This document shows positions 7,022-14,182 of a stretch of 20,958 bases of DNA, one piece after another (within the stretch, counting starts at the first letter, position 1; each line of letters opens with the position of its first letter). Made by a program: the position numbers and the translations under genes. Below the pieces are notes generated by a model. That model was not told the origin of the DNA, ran no database searches, and saw only the letters and a program-made list of their open reading frames with translations. The stretch is from positions 1 through 20,958 of the forward strand of contig JAAWSW010000020.1 in the NCBI GenBank assembly GCA_022801735.1, given 5' to 3'. The DNA comes from Bacilli bacterium. GTDB taxonomy: Bacteria > Bacillota_I > Bacilli_A > RF39 > UBA660.

Positions 7022-8000
7022 AAGTGATTCTTTTTAATTTTTTTGAAAGTACTGTTTGTTCAGTTAGGGCTGTGGCGTGTGATTTAAACGTGTGTTTAAA
7101 GTAGCCTGCAGTATATAGTTTATTAGCGATTACTAAGTTTTCGGCCATAATTGTGTTTAATAATCCTTCTTCGTCGAAATGGATTGTTATTTTCATTGCG
7201 CCTGGAAGTGATGGGTTTTGTGAATATATGACGTCGCTTGCGGTTGGTACTTTGAGTGTACATGTATTATCGTGTGTTTTTATGGAATTGTGGTGTCCAT
7301 GTCCTTTTAATATTAATTTGCCTGTGGCCCATCTATTTGGAAAACTACAATGGGATGAGCAAGTAGAACGCTTTACTGGATGTAAAATTACTATTTGACC
7401 ATTTAGAATATTTATTAATCCAGTTCCAAAACCTAGTGAGATGAAGTCTATTCTTTCGGAAGTTATTATATTGGATATATTTATGTTATATCTTTCTAGC
7501 GGTGTATAATCATGATTTCCGAATAAAATTATATTTAGAATGTCTTCGTCGAATGGGTGTTTTGAAATTACTGTTTCTATTTGTTTTCTGATTGTTGTTT
7601 CGCTTTCGTTGGTACAACATCCATCTATAAGGTCTCCGCAGTTTATGATTATGTTGATTCCTTCTTTTTTTGCGTATTCATAAAGTAAATATAGATTCTC
7701 GATATTATCTAATTTATTACCTATGTGCAAATCGGAAAAGGTTAAAAAGGTAAATTCGCGTTTATTTTTTGTTAGATTCATTTGTAGTGAATTTGTGGCT
7801 TCGTGATATATTTCATTGAGTGGACTATAGGTTATTAGTCCATTATCTGATACCTGATATTCGAAGCCGTAGCCTTCTCTTTTTAATGTTTCAAGTCTTA
7901 TTTTTAATTGTTTTGGAGTTATATTTAAGGTTTGTAATATTTCTTTGGTGCTGGCACCGTTTAATATTAATTGTAACAATAGTTGATTTATTTCGGTCAT
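7020..8000 (-). CDS. Calcineurin-like metallophosphoesterase with N-terminal helix-turn-helix
   Basis: The 326-residue cytosolic protein has two parts. Residues 1-60 look like a small winged helix-turn-helix (LNGASTKEILQTLNITPKQLKIRLETLKREGY). From about 83 onward is a metallophosphoesterase with the full metal-ligand set: D90-L-H92, GD122-L-I-D126, GN162-H163-D164, H207 and GHGHH (233-237). The substrate, which could be a nucleotide, phosphoprotein or nucleic acid, cannot be told. The combination of a DNA-binding-like domain with a phosphoesterase suggests action near DNA or a regulated enzyme, and the gene sits 37 bases after uvrC, possibly in a repair operon. AGAGGTGA precedes the ATG at 8000. 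Confidence 0.86.
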   Translation of the reverse strand: MTEINQLLLQLILNGASTKEILQTLNITPKQLKIRLETLKREGYGFEYQVSDNGLITYSPLNEIYHEATNSLQMNLTKNKREFTFLTFSDLHIGNKLDNIENLYLLYEYAKKEGINIIINCGDLIDGCCTNESETTIRKQIETVISKHPFDEDILNIILFGNHDYTPLERYNINISNIITSERIDFISLGFGTGLINILNGQIVILHPVKRSTCSSHCSFPNRWATGKLILKGHGHHNSIKTHDNTCTLKVPTASDVIYSQNPSLPGAMKITIHFDEEGLLNTIMAENLVIANKLYTAGYFKHTFKSHATALTEQTVLSKKLKRIT

Positions 8001-8037
8001 ACTTCACCTCTTTTTGCTTATTAGTAATGTTTTTCTC

Positions 8038-9795
8038 TTATTTATCTAGTTCTTTTAGGTTTTCTAACAATTCTTTAGCAACGTTTTCTGGCAGGATTGT
8101 TGTTAATTCTTCTATAGTTTGGTTTTTGATATTGGATAAAGATTTGTATTTTTTGAGTAGTTCTTTTTTTCTTTTGTTTCCGATACCTGGAATGGTATCT
8201 AGTATACTTTCATAAGCCCCTTTGCTTCTTATTTGTTTGTGGTAGTTTATTGTAAAGTTGTGCACTTCATCTTGCATTCTTTCTAAATAATGGAAAAGTT
8301 CACTTCTTTTTGGAATTTCTATTTCTTCATTTTCGGTTAATAAAGAGGAAGTACTATGTTTATCGTCTTTTTTTAAGCCGACTAATTTTATGTTTAAATT
8401 AAATGAGTCTAATATTTCTTTGGCTGCGTGTATTTGTCCTATACCACCATCTACTATGATTAAATCTGGTTTTGGTAGGTTGTCTTTTAAAACCCTAAAA
8501 TATCTTCGGTATATTACTTCTCTCATTGTTCCGTAATCGTCATTTTTATCGATTGATATTTTGTATTTTCGGTATTCATTTTTGGCTGGTTTACCATCGA
8601 TGAATACTACCATGCCAGAAACGTTATATGTTCCAAAAAGGTGGGCATTATCGAAAATTTCGATTCGTTCTAATTTATCTAAATTTAAAGTTTGTTTTAA
8701 GTCGTCGTTTGCTTTGGTTATTTTGTTTTCGTTTTTTAGTAGTAAGGTTATTTTTTCTTCTAGTTCTCTTTTAGCGTTATCGTTTGCCATTTCTATTAAT
8801 TTCTTTTTTGTTCCTTTTTCTGGTTTTTTTACTTTGATGTTTAGGTAATCTTCTAGTAATTTTTCGTTTGTTATGTTGGGTACTAATATTTCTTTTGGAA
8901 GAAGACTATTTTCGTAAAAATTTGCTATATATCTTGTTAATTCTTCGTTTTCGTTATCGATTAATGGAATTATTGTATGATGGTGCTGTCGAATTTTTGA
9001 AGATCTTATGAAGAATACAAATATACTTAAGTAATTACCATCTGAATGATATCCGAATACATCTCTATCTAATTCATCGTTTATTTCTACTTTTTGTTTT
9101 GTTAATGTTATATTGATATAATCTAGTAATTCTTTTAGTTCTAAGGCTTTTTCGTATTGCATGTCTTTACTATATTCTTCTATTTCTTCTTTGATTTTAT
9201 TTGTTACTAAGGTATGATCTCCTTTTAAGAATTTGATTATATCTTTTTCCATTTCTTTTACTTTTGTTTCTTCTATTTTATTTGTACAGTAACCTAGGCA
9301 CTGGCCTATATGATAATAAAGGCATGGTCTTTTGTTATAGGTTGTACATTTTCTAAGAGGATATATTCTATTTAATAAATTAACGGTTTTTCTGGCAGCA
9401 GCTGAATTTGGGAATGGACCAAAAAGTCTTGTTTTATTTTTCTTTTTATGGAGATTTCTTACGACTAATAGTCTAGGGACTTTTTCGTTTGTAAGTTCAA
9501 TATATGGATATGTTTTGTCGTCTCTTAATAATATATTATATTTGGGGTCGTGTTTTTTTATTAGATTTAATTCTAATATAAGTGATTCGGTTTCGCTTGA
9601 AACGACTATATATTCGAAATCTCTTATTTCACTTACTAGTTTTGCGGTTTTTCCAGTGTGAGATGAATGAAAGTATGAGTTTAATCTGTTTTTTAAATCT
9701 TTGGCTTTACCAACGTAGATGATTGTTCCTATTTCGTTTTTCATTAAGTAACATCCTGGTAAATGTGGTACTAGGTTTAATTTTTCTTGCAACAC
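8038..9795 (-). CDS. uvrC: UvrABC system protein C (excinuclease subunit)
   Basis: The 585-residue protein makes both incisions in nucleotide excision repair with UvrA and UvrB. The N-terminal GIY-YIG nuclease (about 13-95) shows PGCYLM, YVGKAKDLKNRLNSYF and the glutamate-containing ETESLILELNLIK. A UVR motif that contacts UvrB follows (about 190-225, with QYEKALELKELL). The C-terminal RNase H-like nuclease has EIFDNAHLFGT, LIIVDGGIGQIHAA and MQDEVHNFTINYHKQIRSK, and tandem helix-hairpin-helix motifs end the protein (DTIPGIGNKRKKELLKKY). Length is typical. The frame opens at a GTG at 9804 that overlaps the upstream stop by four bases (GTGA), but GAGAGGTGA best serves the GTG at 9795 or the TTG at 9792, which also matches the usual UvrC start. 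Confidence 0.96.
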   Translation of the reverse strand: MLQEKLNLVPHLPGCYLMKNEIGTIIYVGKAKDLKNRLNSYFHSSHTGKTAKLVSEIRDFEYIVVSSETESLILELNLIKKHDPKYNILLRDDKTYPYIELTNEKVPRLLVVRNLHKKKNKTRLFGPFPNSAAARKTVNLLNRIYPLRKCTTYNKRPCLYYHIGQCLGYCTNKIEETKVKEMEKDIIKFLKGDHTLVTNKIKEEIEEYSKDMQYEKALELKELLDYINITLTKQKVEINDELDRDVFGYHSDGNYLSIFVFFIRSSKIRQHHHTIIPLIDNENEELTRYIANFYENSLLPKEILVPNITNEKLLEDYLNIKVKKPEKGTKKKLIEMANDNAKRELEEKITLLLKNENKITKANDDLKQTLNLDKLERIEIFDNAHLFGTYNVSGMVVFIDGKPAKNEYRKYKISIDKNDDYGTMREVIYRRYFRVLKDNLPKPDLIIVDGGIGQIHAAKEILDSFNLNIKLVGLKKDDKHSTSSLLTENEEIEIPKRSELFHYLERMQDEVHNFTINYHKQIRSKGAYESILDTIPGIGNKRKKELLKKYKSLSNIKNQTIEELTTILPENVAKELLENLKELDK

Positions 9796-9800
9796 TTCCC

Positions 9801-10310
9801 TCACCTCTCTTTATTTATATTATAAGGGATATCCTTCTTTTTATCAAGGTTTATAATGGCAATTATAGTGGTTATAAGCGTTATTGTTTGTAATATAATT
9901 CCGCTATAGGAACTTATATATATGTTGTATATTAACCATGAGATGCTGGTGATTATCATGCCATATCTTAAGTATTTAGGTTTGCCTTGGTTTATTATTA
10001 ATGTGTATGTTATGGTAGCGAATACTGGCAAAAGTGAATATATTGATTTGAATGTTATTATGCCTATTATTAGATATGCGATTATAAAGGTTACTGTCCA
10101 TATTTTGTTTGTTTTTATTTTGTAAAATATTAGATTTCTAATCATTGATATTAAACTGGTTAGAAAACCCGATATACCGCCTAAAAGGTAGTAATGTAAT
10201 GTTTTGAAGAAAAATGATATTGTTTGCATTAATAATATTTGTTTTGTGTTTTTACCAAAGTTGCTTATCATTAAGAATATCATATATAGAAAGCCTAGAA
10301 ATTGTGCCAT
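9801..10310 (-). CDS. YgjV-like small inner membrane protein
   Basis: The 169-residue protein is almost entirely hydrophobic, with about five or six predicted membrane segments. The stretch TISFFFKTLHYYLLGGISGFLTSLISMIRNLIF (31-63) resembles the YgjV family (PF10688), where Q/T-x-x-x-x-x-x-HYyLLG-x-x-x-G...RN is conserved. Function is unknown. AGGGTGA precedes the ATG at 10310. Its TGA stop sits within the region that also carries the ribosome site for uvrC, so uvrC is likely translated in tandem with it. Confidence 0.75.
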   Translation of the reverse strand: MAQFLGFLYMIFLMISNFGKNTKQILLMQTISFFFKTLHYYLLGGISGFLTSLISMIRNLIFYKIKTNKIWTVTFIIAYLIIGIITFKSIYSLLPVFATITYTLIINQGKPKYLRYGMIITSISWLIYNIYISSYSGIILQTITLITTIIAIINLDKKKDIPYNINKER

Positions 10311-10400
10311 TGTATCACCCTATTATATTAGATTAAACATTTGGTTTTTGGTGAATTTGACTTTTTTATTTATCGGCGATATTGGTAAGATAGTGTTATC

Positions 10401-10429
10401 TTGCTTTTTTTTATTGTATTTAATATAAT
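10401..10429 (+). promoter_or_regulatory. Promoter of yigZ
   Basis: On the plus strand TTGCTT (10401-10406), a 17-base spacer and a perfect TATAAT (10424-10429) are present, 20 bases before the yigZ start codon. Confidence 0.7.
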
Positions 10430-10449
10430 TGTTCCAGAGGTTGATACTT

Positions 10450-11034
10450 ATGAAATCAATTAAAAATGAAGTTATTAATGAAATTATTATTAATAAGTCT
10501 AGGTTTATAACTGTTTTGGTTAATGTTAATTCTAAAGATGAGGTTAATGCTTTTTTAGACAAATATAAGGGTGTTTATAAAGATGCTACTCATTATTGTT
10601 TTGCATATGTTATAGGTGGTTATTCTAAGTGTGATGATGATGGTGAACCATCTGGTACGGCTGGAATGCCTATTTTAAATGTTTTACAAAACAATGATTT
10701 AACTAATGTGCTTTGTATTGTTATTAGATATTTTGGCGGAATCAAATTAGGGGCTGGCGGTTTAGTTAGAGCGTATAGCAAAAGTGCTAGTGAATGTATT
10801 AGCAATACAGAAGTTGTGTCTTTGGTGTCTGGCTTTGATATGATGATTGAATTTGAGTACGAAAATATAAAACAGATTGATTATATTCTTAAGGATATAG
10901 ATGTTGTTAAAAAGTTTGATGGTAGTATTATTTATTGTTTTAAAATTAGTGAAGAAGATTATTTAAAAGTTGATAACATTTTAAATAATAAAGCGAAGAT
11001 ATTAAAAAAAGAACCTATACTGGTATCTGTATAG
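10450..11034 (+). CDS. yigZ: YigZ/IMPACT family protein
   Basis: The 194-residue cytosolic protein has the UPF0029 N-terminal domain with the diagnostic motifs CDDDGEPSGTAGMPIL (61-76) and VIRYFGGIKLGAGGLVRAYS (91-110). It is followed by a DUF1949-like ferredoxin-fold C-terminal domain (about 130-194). Relatives (E. coli YigZ, yeast Yih1, mammalian IMPACT) are linked to translation or stress control, but the bacterial role is not settled. The start is the ATG at 10450 with AGAGG upstream; the longer frame begins at a TTG at 10429 that would overlap the promoter. It is a single-gene unit, divergent from the YgjV-like gene and convergent with the zinc-ribbon gene. Confidence 0.92.
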   Translation: MKSIKNEVINEIIINKSRFITVLVNVNSKDEVNAFLDKYKGVYKDATHYCFAYVIGGYSKCDDDGEPSGTAGMPILNVLQNNDLTNVLCIVIRYFGGIKLGAGGLVRAYSKSASECISNTEVVSLVSGFDMMIEFEYENIKQIDYILKDIDVVKKFDGSIIYCFKISEEDYLKVDNILNNKAKILKKEPILVSV

Positions 11035-11037
11035 GTT
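11012..11037. terminator. Bidirectional terminator between yigZ and the zinc-ribbon gene
   Basis: AACCTATAC (11012-11020) pairs with GTATAGGTT (11029-11037) around an 8-base loop. There is a T-run on both strands. The TAG stop of yigZ is within the right arm, and the stop of the converging gene begins two bases beyond it. Confidence 0.85.
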
Positions 11038-11038
11038 T

Positions 11039-11998
11039 TTATGTGGTTGTATATTCGTTATATGTATAGACATATGGGTCTTCATAGTTCTCTATTTCTA
11101 TTTCGTTAATTAATGCATACATTATTCCCGCTATAAATGCCATGAAGATAAATATTGCATATCCTCCTGCTGTTAGGCCAATAACAGTTCCGTTTGTCAT
11201 ACCTGTTTCAGTTGCTTCAAATTTAGTTTCATTTATCCAAGTTCTATACATATTTGCCATTGAAATTGTTACATATGGAATAAGCCAAATGTATAGAATT
11301 CCTAGGGTCAAAATTCCAAGAATAAACCAACCGATAAAACTAAATATCATCCCATAGTACTCTACTCTATGTCCGTTTACTATTTTATTTGCTTTTTTTA
11401 GAGTTTCTAAAAATGGTAATTTTTCTTGATCTTCATCCATAATTAAATATATTAATATATCTAACACTGGATAAAAATATATTAATAAAACTGGAATAGC
11501 GATTATTGATGACATAATAACAATAATATTAATAAAAGGTATAAATAACAATATAGAGTATCCTACTATAACTAAAACAATTAATAAATAGTATAGTAAT
11601 ATATTTTTTATGTTTTTAAATGGTTTTGCAAATACGTTATAAAGTGTTATTTCGTTTCCTCTTGATACTTCTATTGCTGAACCTATAAGTCCAAATCCAA
11701 CAAAACTAGTTACTATTGTTAGTAATATATCTATGATGGTTGCTAATGTTTTTAAACTAGATATTGTGTAATAAGTTTGAACTATGAATGAAAATACTAA
11801 ACTTCCGCCTAGAATGAGTAATGTAGCCAATATTAAAGTTTTTTTATTTCTAGATATTGCATCTTTTTTTATTGCCTTTCTTATACCACCACTTTTATGT
11901 CTTTCATTTTTCTTTGGTGTAACATTGGTTGTTTGCCCGCAATTATGACAAAATTTAGAGTTTTCTTCTAGTTTTGTCCCACATTTTGTACAAAACAT
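11039..11998 (-). CDS. Zinc-ribbon plus DUF975-like integral membrane protein
   Basis: The 319-residue protein begins with a zinc ribbon, MFCTKCGTKLEENSKFCHNCG, with the two CxxC pairs C3/C6 and C17/C20. A basic linker follows, then about six membrane segments. The stretch near residues 215-255, with YYGMIFSFIGWFILGILTLG and IWLIPYVTISMANMYR, matches the DUF975 family motif (SFIGW-x-x-L-x-x-L-T-x-G-x-x-x-x-W-x-x-PY). Such proteins are common and uncharacterised in Bacillota; the ribbon would lie on the cytoplasmic side. The ATG at 11998 was chosen over the ATG at 12016 because AGGTGAT lies directly upstream of it and the shorter form starts exactly at the ribbon. A TGATATTAT extended -10 lies at 12021-12029. 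Confidence 0.85.
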   Translation of the reverse strand: MFCTKCGTKLEENSKFCHNCGQTTNVTPKKNERHKSGGIRKAIKKDAISRNKKTLILATLLILGGSLVFSFIVQTYYTISSLKTLATIIDILLTIVTSFVGFGLIGSAIEVSRGNEITLYNVFAKPFKNIKNILLYYLLIVLVIVGYSILLFIPFINIIVIMSSIIAIPVLLIYFYPVLDILIYLIMDEDQEKLPFLETLKKANKIVNGHRVEYYGMIFSFIGWFILGILTLGILYIWLIPYVTISMANMYRTWINETKFEATETGMTNGTVIGLTAGGYAIFIFMAFIAGIMYALINEIEIENYEDPYVYTYNEYTTT

Positions 11999-12020
11999 AC
12001 TATCACCTACCTTCATATTA

Positions 12021-12029
12021 ATAATATCA
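12021..12029 (-). promoter_or_regulatory. Possible extended -10 of the zinc-ribbon gene
   Basis: The minus strand reads TGATATTAT about 23 bases before the start codon, downstream of the Rpn-gene terminator. No good -35 is visible. Confidence 0.4.
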
Positions 12030-12066
12030 CAGTTCTATTAAAATTACTACAAAACATTATAGAAAA

Positions 12067-12088
12067 AGAAAGTTATTTTAAACTTTCT
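12067..12088 (-). terminator. Rho-independent terminator of the Rpn-family gene
   Basis: AGAAAGTT (12067-12074) pairs with AACTTTCT (12081-12088) around a 6-base loop. The hairpin is followed on the minus strand by TTTTTC. The TAA stop of the gene is inside the stem and loop. Confidence 0.7.
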
Positions 12089-12969
12089 ATCTCTTGTTTA
12101 GTTAGATTGGTATATTTTATTATTGTATTTGTAGGAACCTTATCTTTAACCATGTTCTTAGCAATTGCTATTTTTTCTTGTTTAGAACCTTGTTCAATAC
12201 CATCTTCTTTGGCATATTTTACATCTATATCATGAACTAATTTATCCATTCTCTCTTTATCGTACAAGCCTATTACTTCTGGGTCATATGACATTTCTTC
12301 TATCTTCTTTACCATTTCCACCAACTCCTTATCTCCTTTTGAGATTTTTCTTAGTTTTTCTTTTGACTCTTCCTGCAGTATCATTAGTATTTTCTCAAAC
12401 TTACTTATTTCTTTTTTATTATAATCTATTTTCCTTACTTTTTCCATATTTATATGATAATTTGTAAATTTTTCATCTAATACGTATTTCCCTTTTTCGT
12501 CCATTAGTTTAAATGGTATTATTAATCTATCATCAAATTTATTTATACAATCAAAGTTTATTTGAATTATCTCTTTTGATTCTTCATAATTTTCTGCTGT
12601 TAATACACTTGTTCCTGCTAGATTATGGTGATATCCATTATTTCTTATTATTCTTCCATTCTTTTGGATTTCTCTTTGCATCTCTCCATTCATTTCTAGA
12701 TTTATTACTTTTCCTGTTATCTCTACTATTAAATCAGTTATTTTTCCATGTTCATAGTATTTTTCTTTGGCTAGTTCTGTTGGTTTAAAACTTAAACTTG
12801 TTAGTACATAATCTTTGGATAGATTAAGTACTTCTCCTATGATATATGCCAGTACTGGTTTACATTCTTCTGACTGAAATATTCCTTTAAATATACAGTC
12901 GTTTGTTCCTTTTAGTACTTTCCCCTCTTTTTCTAATTTTTCGATTATTTCTTTTATTTCTTTTTTCAT
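12073..12969 (-). CDS. Rpn/PD-(D/E)XK nuclease family putative transposase
   Basis: The 298-residue protein matches the PF12784-type family (Rpn recombination-promoting nuclease relatives). It opens with LKGTNDCIFKGIFQSEE (19-35, cf. the usual 'K-x-TND-x-x-F-K-x-x-F'). D79 in GKITDLIVEI and E92/E96 in INLEMNGEMQ are the likely PD-(D/E)XK metal residues. The usual C-terminal tail GIEQGSKQEKIAIAKNMVKD...TNTIIKYTNLTKQEIESLK ends the protein. These genes are dispersed in multiple copies in many Bacillota; no terminal inverted repeats or target duplications are visible here, so it is not called as a mobile element. GAAAAGGAG lies before the ATG. Full length, no frameshift. Confidence 0.85.
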   Translation of the reverse strand: MKKEIKEIIEKLEKEGKVLKGTNDCIFKGIFQSEECKPVLAYIIGEVLNLSKDYVLTSLSFKPTELAKEKYYEHGKITDLIVEITGKVINLEMNGEMQREIQKNGRIIRNNGYHHNLAGTSVLTAENYEESKEIIQINFDCINKFDDRLIIPFKLMDEKGKYVLDEKFTNYHINMEKVRKIDYNKKEISKFEKILMILQEESKEKLRKISKGDKELVEMVKKIEEMSYDPEVIGLYDKERMDKLVHDIDVKYAKEDGIEQGSKQEKIAIAKNMVKDKVPTNTIIKYTNLTKQEIESLK

Positions 12970-13181
12970 TTTTTCTCCTTTTCTATTATTTTAGGGGTTT
13001 TTCTTTTTATTCTTTTCTTATAATACTTTTTTACCTGCATCATCCTTTCTATAAAGGGTATTTCTTACCCTTCTTATATATAGTACTGTGCTGACCTACC
13101 TAATTCCTTCTTTTTTCTTTTAATTTACTAATTTTCCCTTTTGGGGTTATTTTTTTATTACAAATTTAGGATTTTTGCATG
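12970..13181 (-). promoter_or_regulatory. Leader region of the Rpn-family gene with one small hairpin
   Basis: This spacer has no convincing gene. On the minus strand it holds, in order, an AT-rich stretch, a possible -10 (TATATA, near 13076-13081), a perfect 7-bp hairpin (AAGGGTA at 13054-13060 with TACCCTT at 13066-13072), and a purine-rich run up to the Shine-Dalgarno. A short frame starting ATGATGCAG near 13045 overlaps the gene start but is lysine/arginine-only in character and was not accepted. Confidence 0.35.
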
Positions 13182-13203
13182 AAAAAAAGCAGCTTACGCT
13201 GCT
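13182..13203 (-). terminator. Strong Rho-independent terminator ending the pilin-GGDEF-YihY unit
   Basis: On the minus strand AGCAGC, the loop GTAA, GCTGCT and then seven T residues form a textbook intrinsic terminator. It lies about 120 bases after the YihY-like stop codon. Confidence 0.88.
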
Positions 13204-13324
13204 GGCTAAAAATAGCTATCAAGGAGATTAAATTACCATTTAATACTGCTCGCGTTCAAATCAAACCGAGTTAAGTACTAGTAGTCTGTGGGTAAGATAC
13301 ATACGGTAATATATATGTATCCCA
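13182..13324 (-). ncRNA. Candidate structured RNA (3' UTR or small RNA) with five stem-loops
   Basis: The non-coding stretch between the YihY-like stop codon and the terminator forms five consecutive potential stem-loops on the minus strand. They are a perfect 8-bp stem at 13296-13303/13314-13321; CTCG-x-GTT with AAC-CGAG at 13249-13256/13264-13270; ATTAAAT/ATTTAAT at 13227-13233/13238-13244; GCTA/TAGC at 13205-13208/13213-13216; and the terminator hairpin. GC content is locally higher than in surrounding spacers. It matches no RNA family I recognise (not tRNA, SRP RNA, tmRNA or a known riboswitch). It may be a processed 3' UTR or an independent small RNA. Confidence 0.4.
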
Positions 13325-14167
13325 TTAACTATCTTGGTCTATTTTTTCTTTTTTATGTATTTCTTTTGGGTCTGTATTATAATCTGTTGAGTTTATGGCA
13401 ATTCCCATAACTAATATATATGATAGATAATATACCCAAATCATCATAACCATAATTGTTGATATACCACCATAAAACATTTTATAGTTATCAAAATTAG
13501 ATGTATATATTGAGTAAATTGCAGTTCCTATCACCCAAAATACGGTTGTGAACAATGCACCTTTGTTCATATATTTACTTGGTATTGTATCATCTGGTGC
13601 GATTGAATAAAATAGTTTAATTGCCCAAAATATACCGATAAAGGCAACTGGCCATTTTAATAATACGAATATTGTATATAATTTATCACTAACATTTTCA
13701 AATATTTCTAAGTTAATAATTTCTTTTATAATTATATTTCCATAGGCTAAAACTAAAACGTTAAAGATGAATAGTCCCATTAATAATATTATCATGAAAA
13801 AGGCTTTTATGCGTCTTTTTAAAAATGGGTCATGTTTAAGTCCAAAAAGTTCATTCGAAGCAACTATTAAGGAATTGGTACCATTTGAAATTAGATAGAA
13901 ACCAATTATTAAGAAAAAGGCTATGTTTCCAGTAATATGACTATCAGTTATAAATGGTAATAAAATATTTAAAAAGTTTTCTGGAATTATATTATGCATA
14001 ATTGATAAAAATGCATTTGAAAATAATGATATATTTGACCCTACATAACCAATAAGTGTTAGCATTGGAAATATTGCAAGGACAATAAAAAAGGCTAATT
14101 GACCTGGAAGTATCATCATTTCTGGTTTCATAAAAATGTTAAATATCTTTTTAAAAAACTTCTTCAT
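13325..14167 (-). CDS. YihY/BrkB family membrane protein
   Basis: The 280-residue protein has six predicted membrane segments and the family pattern: MILPGQLAFFIVLAIFPMLTLIGY near the N-terminus (18-41), GFYLISNGTNSLIVASNELFG in the middle (89-109), and YGGISTIMVMMIWVYYLSYILVMGIAIN (232-259) near the C-terminus. It belongs to PF03631 (YihY, formerly wrongly annotated as RNase BN). Its transport or structural function is not established. AAGGAAGAGG lies before the ATG, 15 bases after the GGDEF-protein gene, so it is the last gene of that operon. The C-terminal tail is polar and charged. Confidence 0.92.
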   Translation of the reverse strand: MKKFFKKIFNIFMKPEMMILPGQLAFFIVLAIFPMLTLIGYVGSNISLFSNAFLSIMHNIIPENFLNILLPFITDSHITGNIAFFLIIGFYLISNGTNSLIVASNELFGLKHDPFLKRRIKAFFMIILLMGLFIFNVLVLAYGNIIIKEIINLEIFENVSDKLYTIFVLLKWPVAFIGIFWAIKLFYSIAPDDTIPSKYMNKGALFTTVFWVIGTAIYSIYTSNFDNYKMFYGGISTIMVMMIWVYYLSYILVMGIAINSTDYNTDPKEIHKKEKIDQDS

Positions 14168-14182
14168 GGTCTAGCCTCTTCC

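Noticed and set aside
10323..10562. Minus-strand 79-residue frame overlapping the yigZ start
   Set aside because: It overlaps the yigZ promoter and coding region antisense, and lacks a Shine-Dalgarno and any recognised motif.
12896..13045. Minus-strand short frame starting ATGATGCAG in the Rpn leader
   Set aside because: It is almost only Lys/Arg/Asn codons from a purine-rich tract, overlaps the Rpn start out of frame and has no spaced ribosome site.
12903..13094. Plus-strand Leu/Phe-rich 63-residue frame at the Rpn gene start
   Set aside because: It is antisense to the Rpn N-terminus and the purine-rich leader, which by complement reads as Leu/Phe/Ser codons.
13249..13270. Hairpin loosely resembling a tRNA T-arm
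   Set aside because: Loop length and sequence do not fit, and no acceptor stem, D-arm or anticodon arm is present around it.
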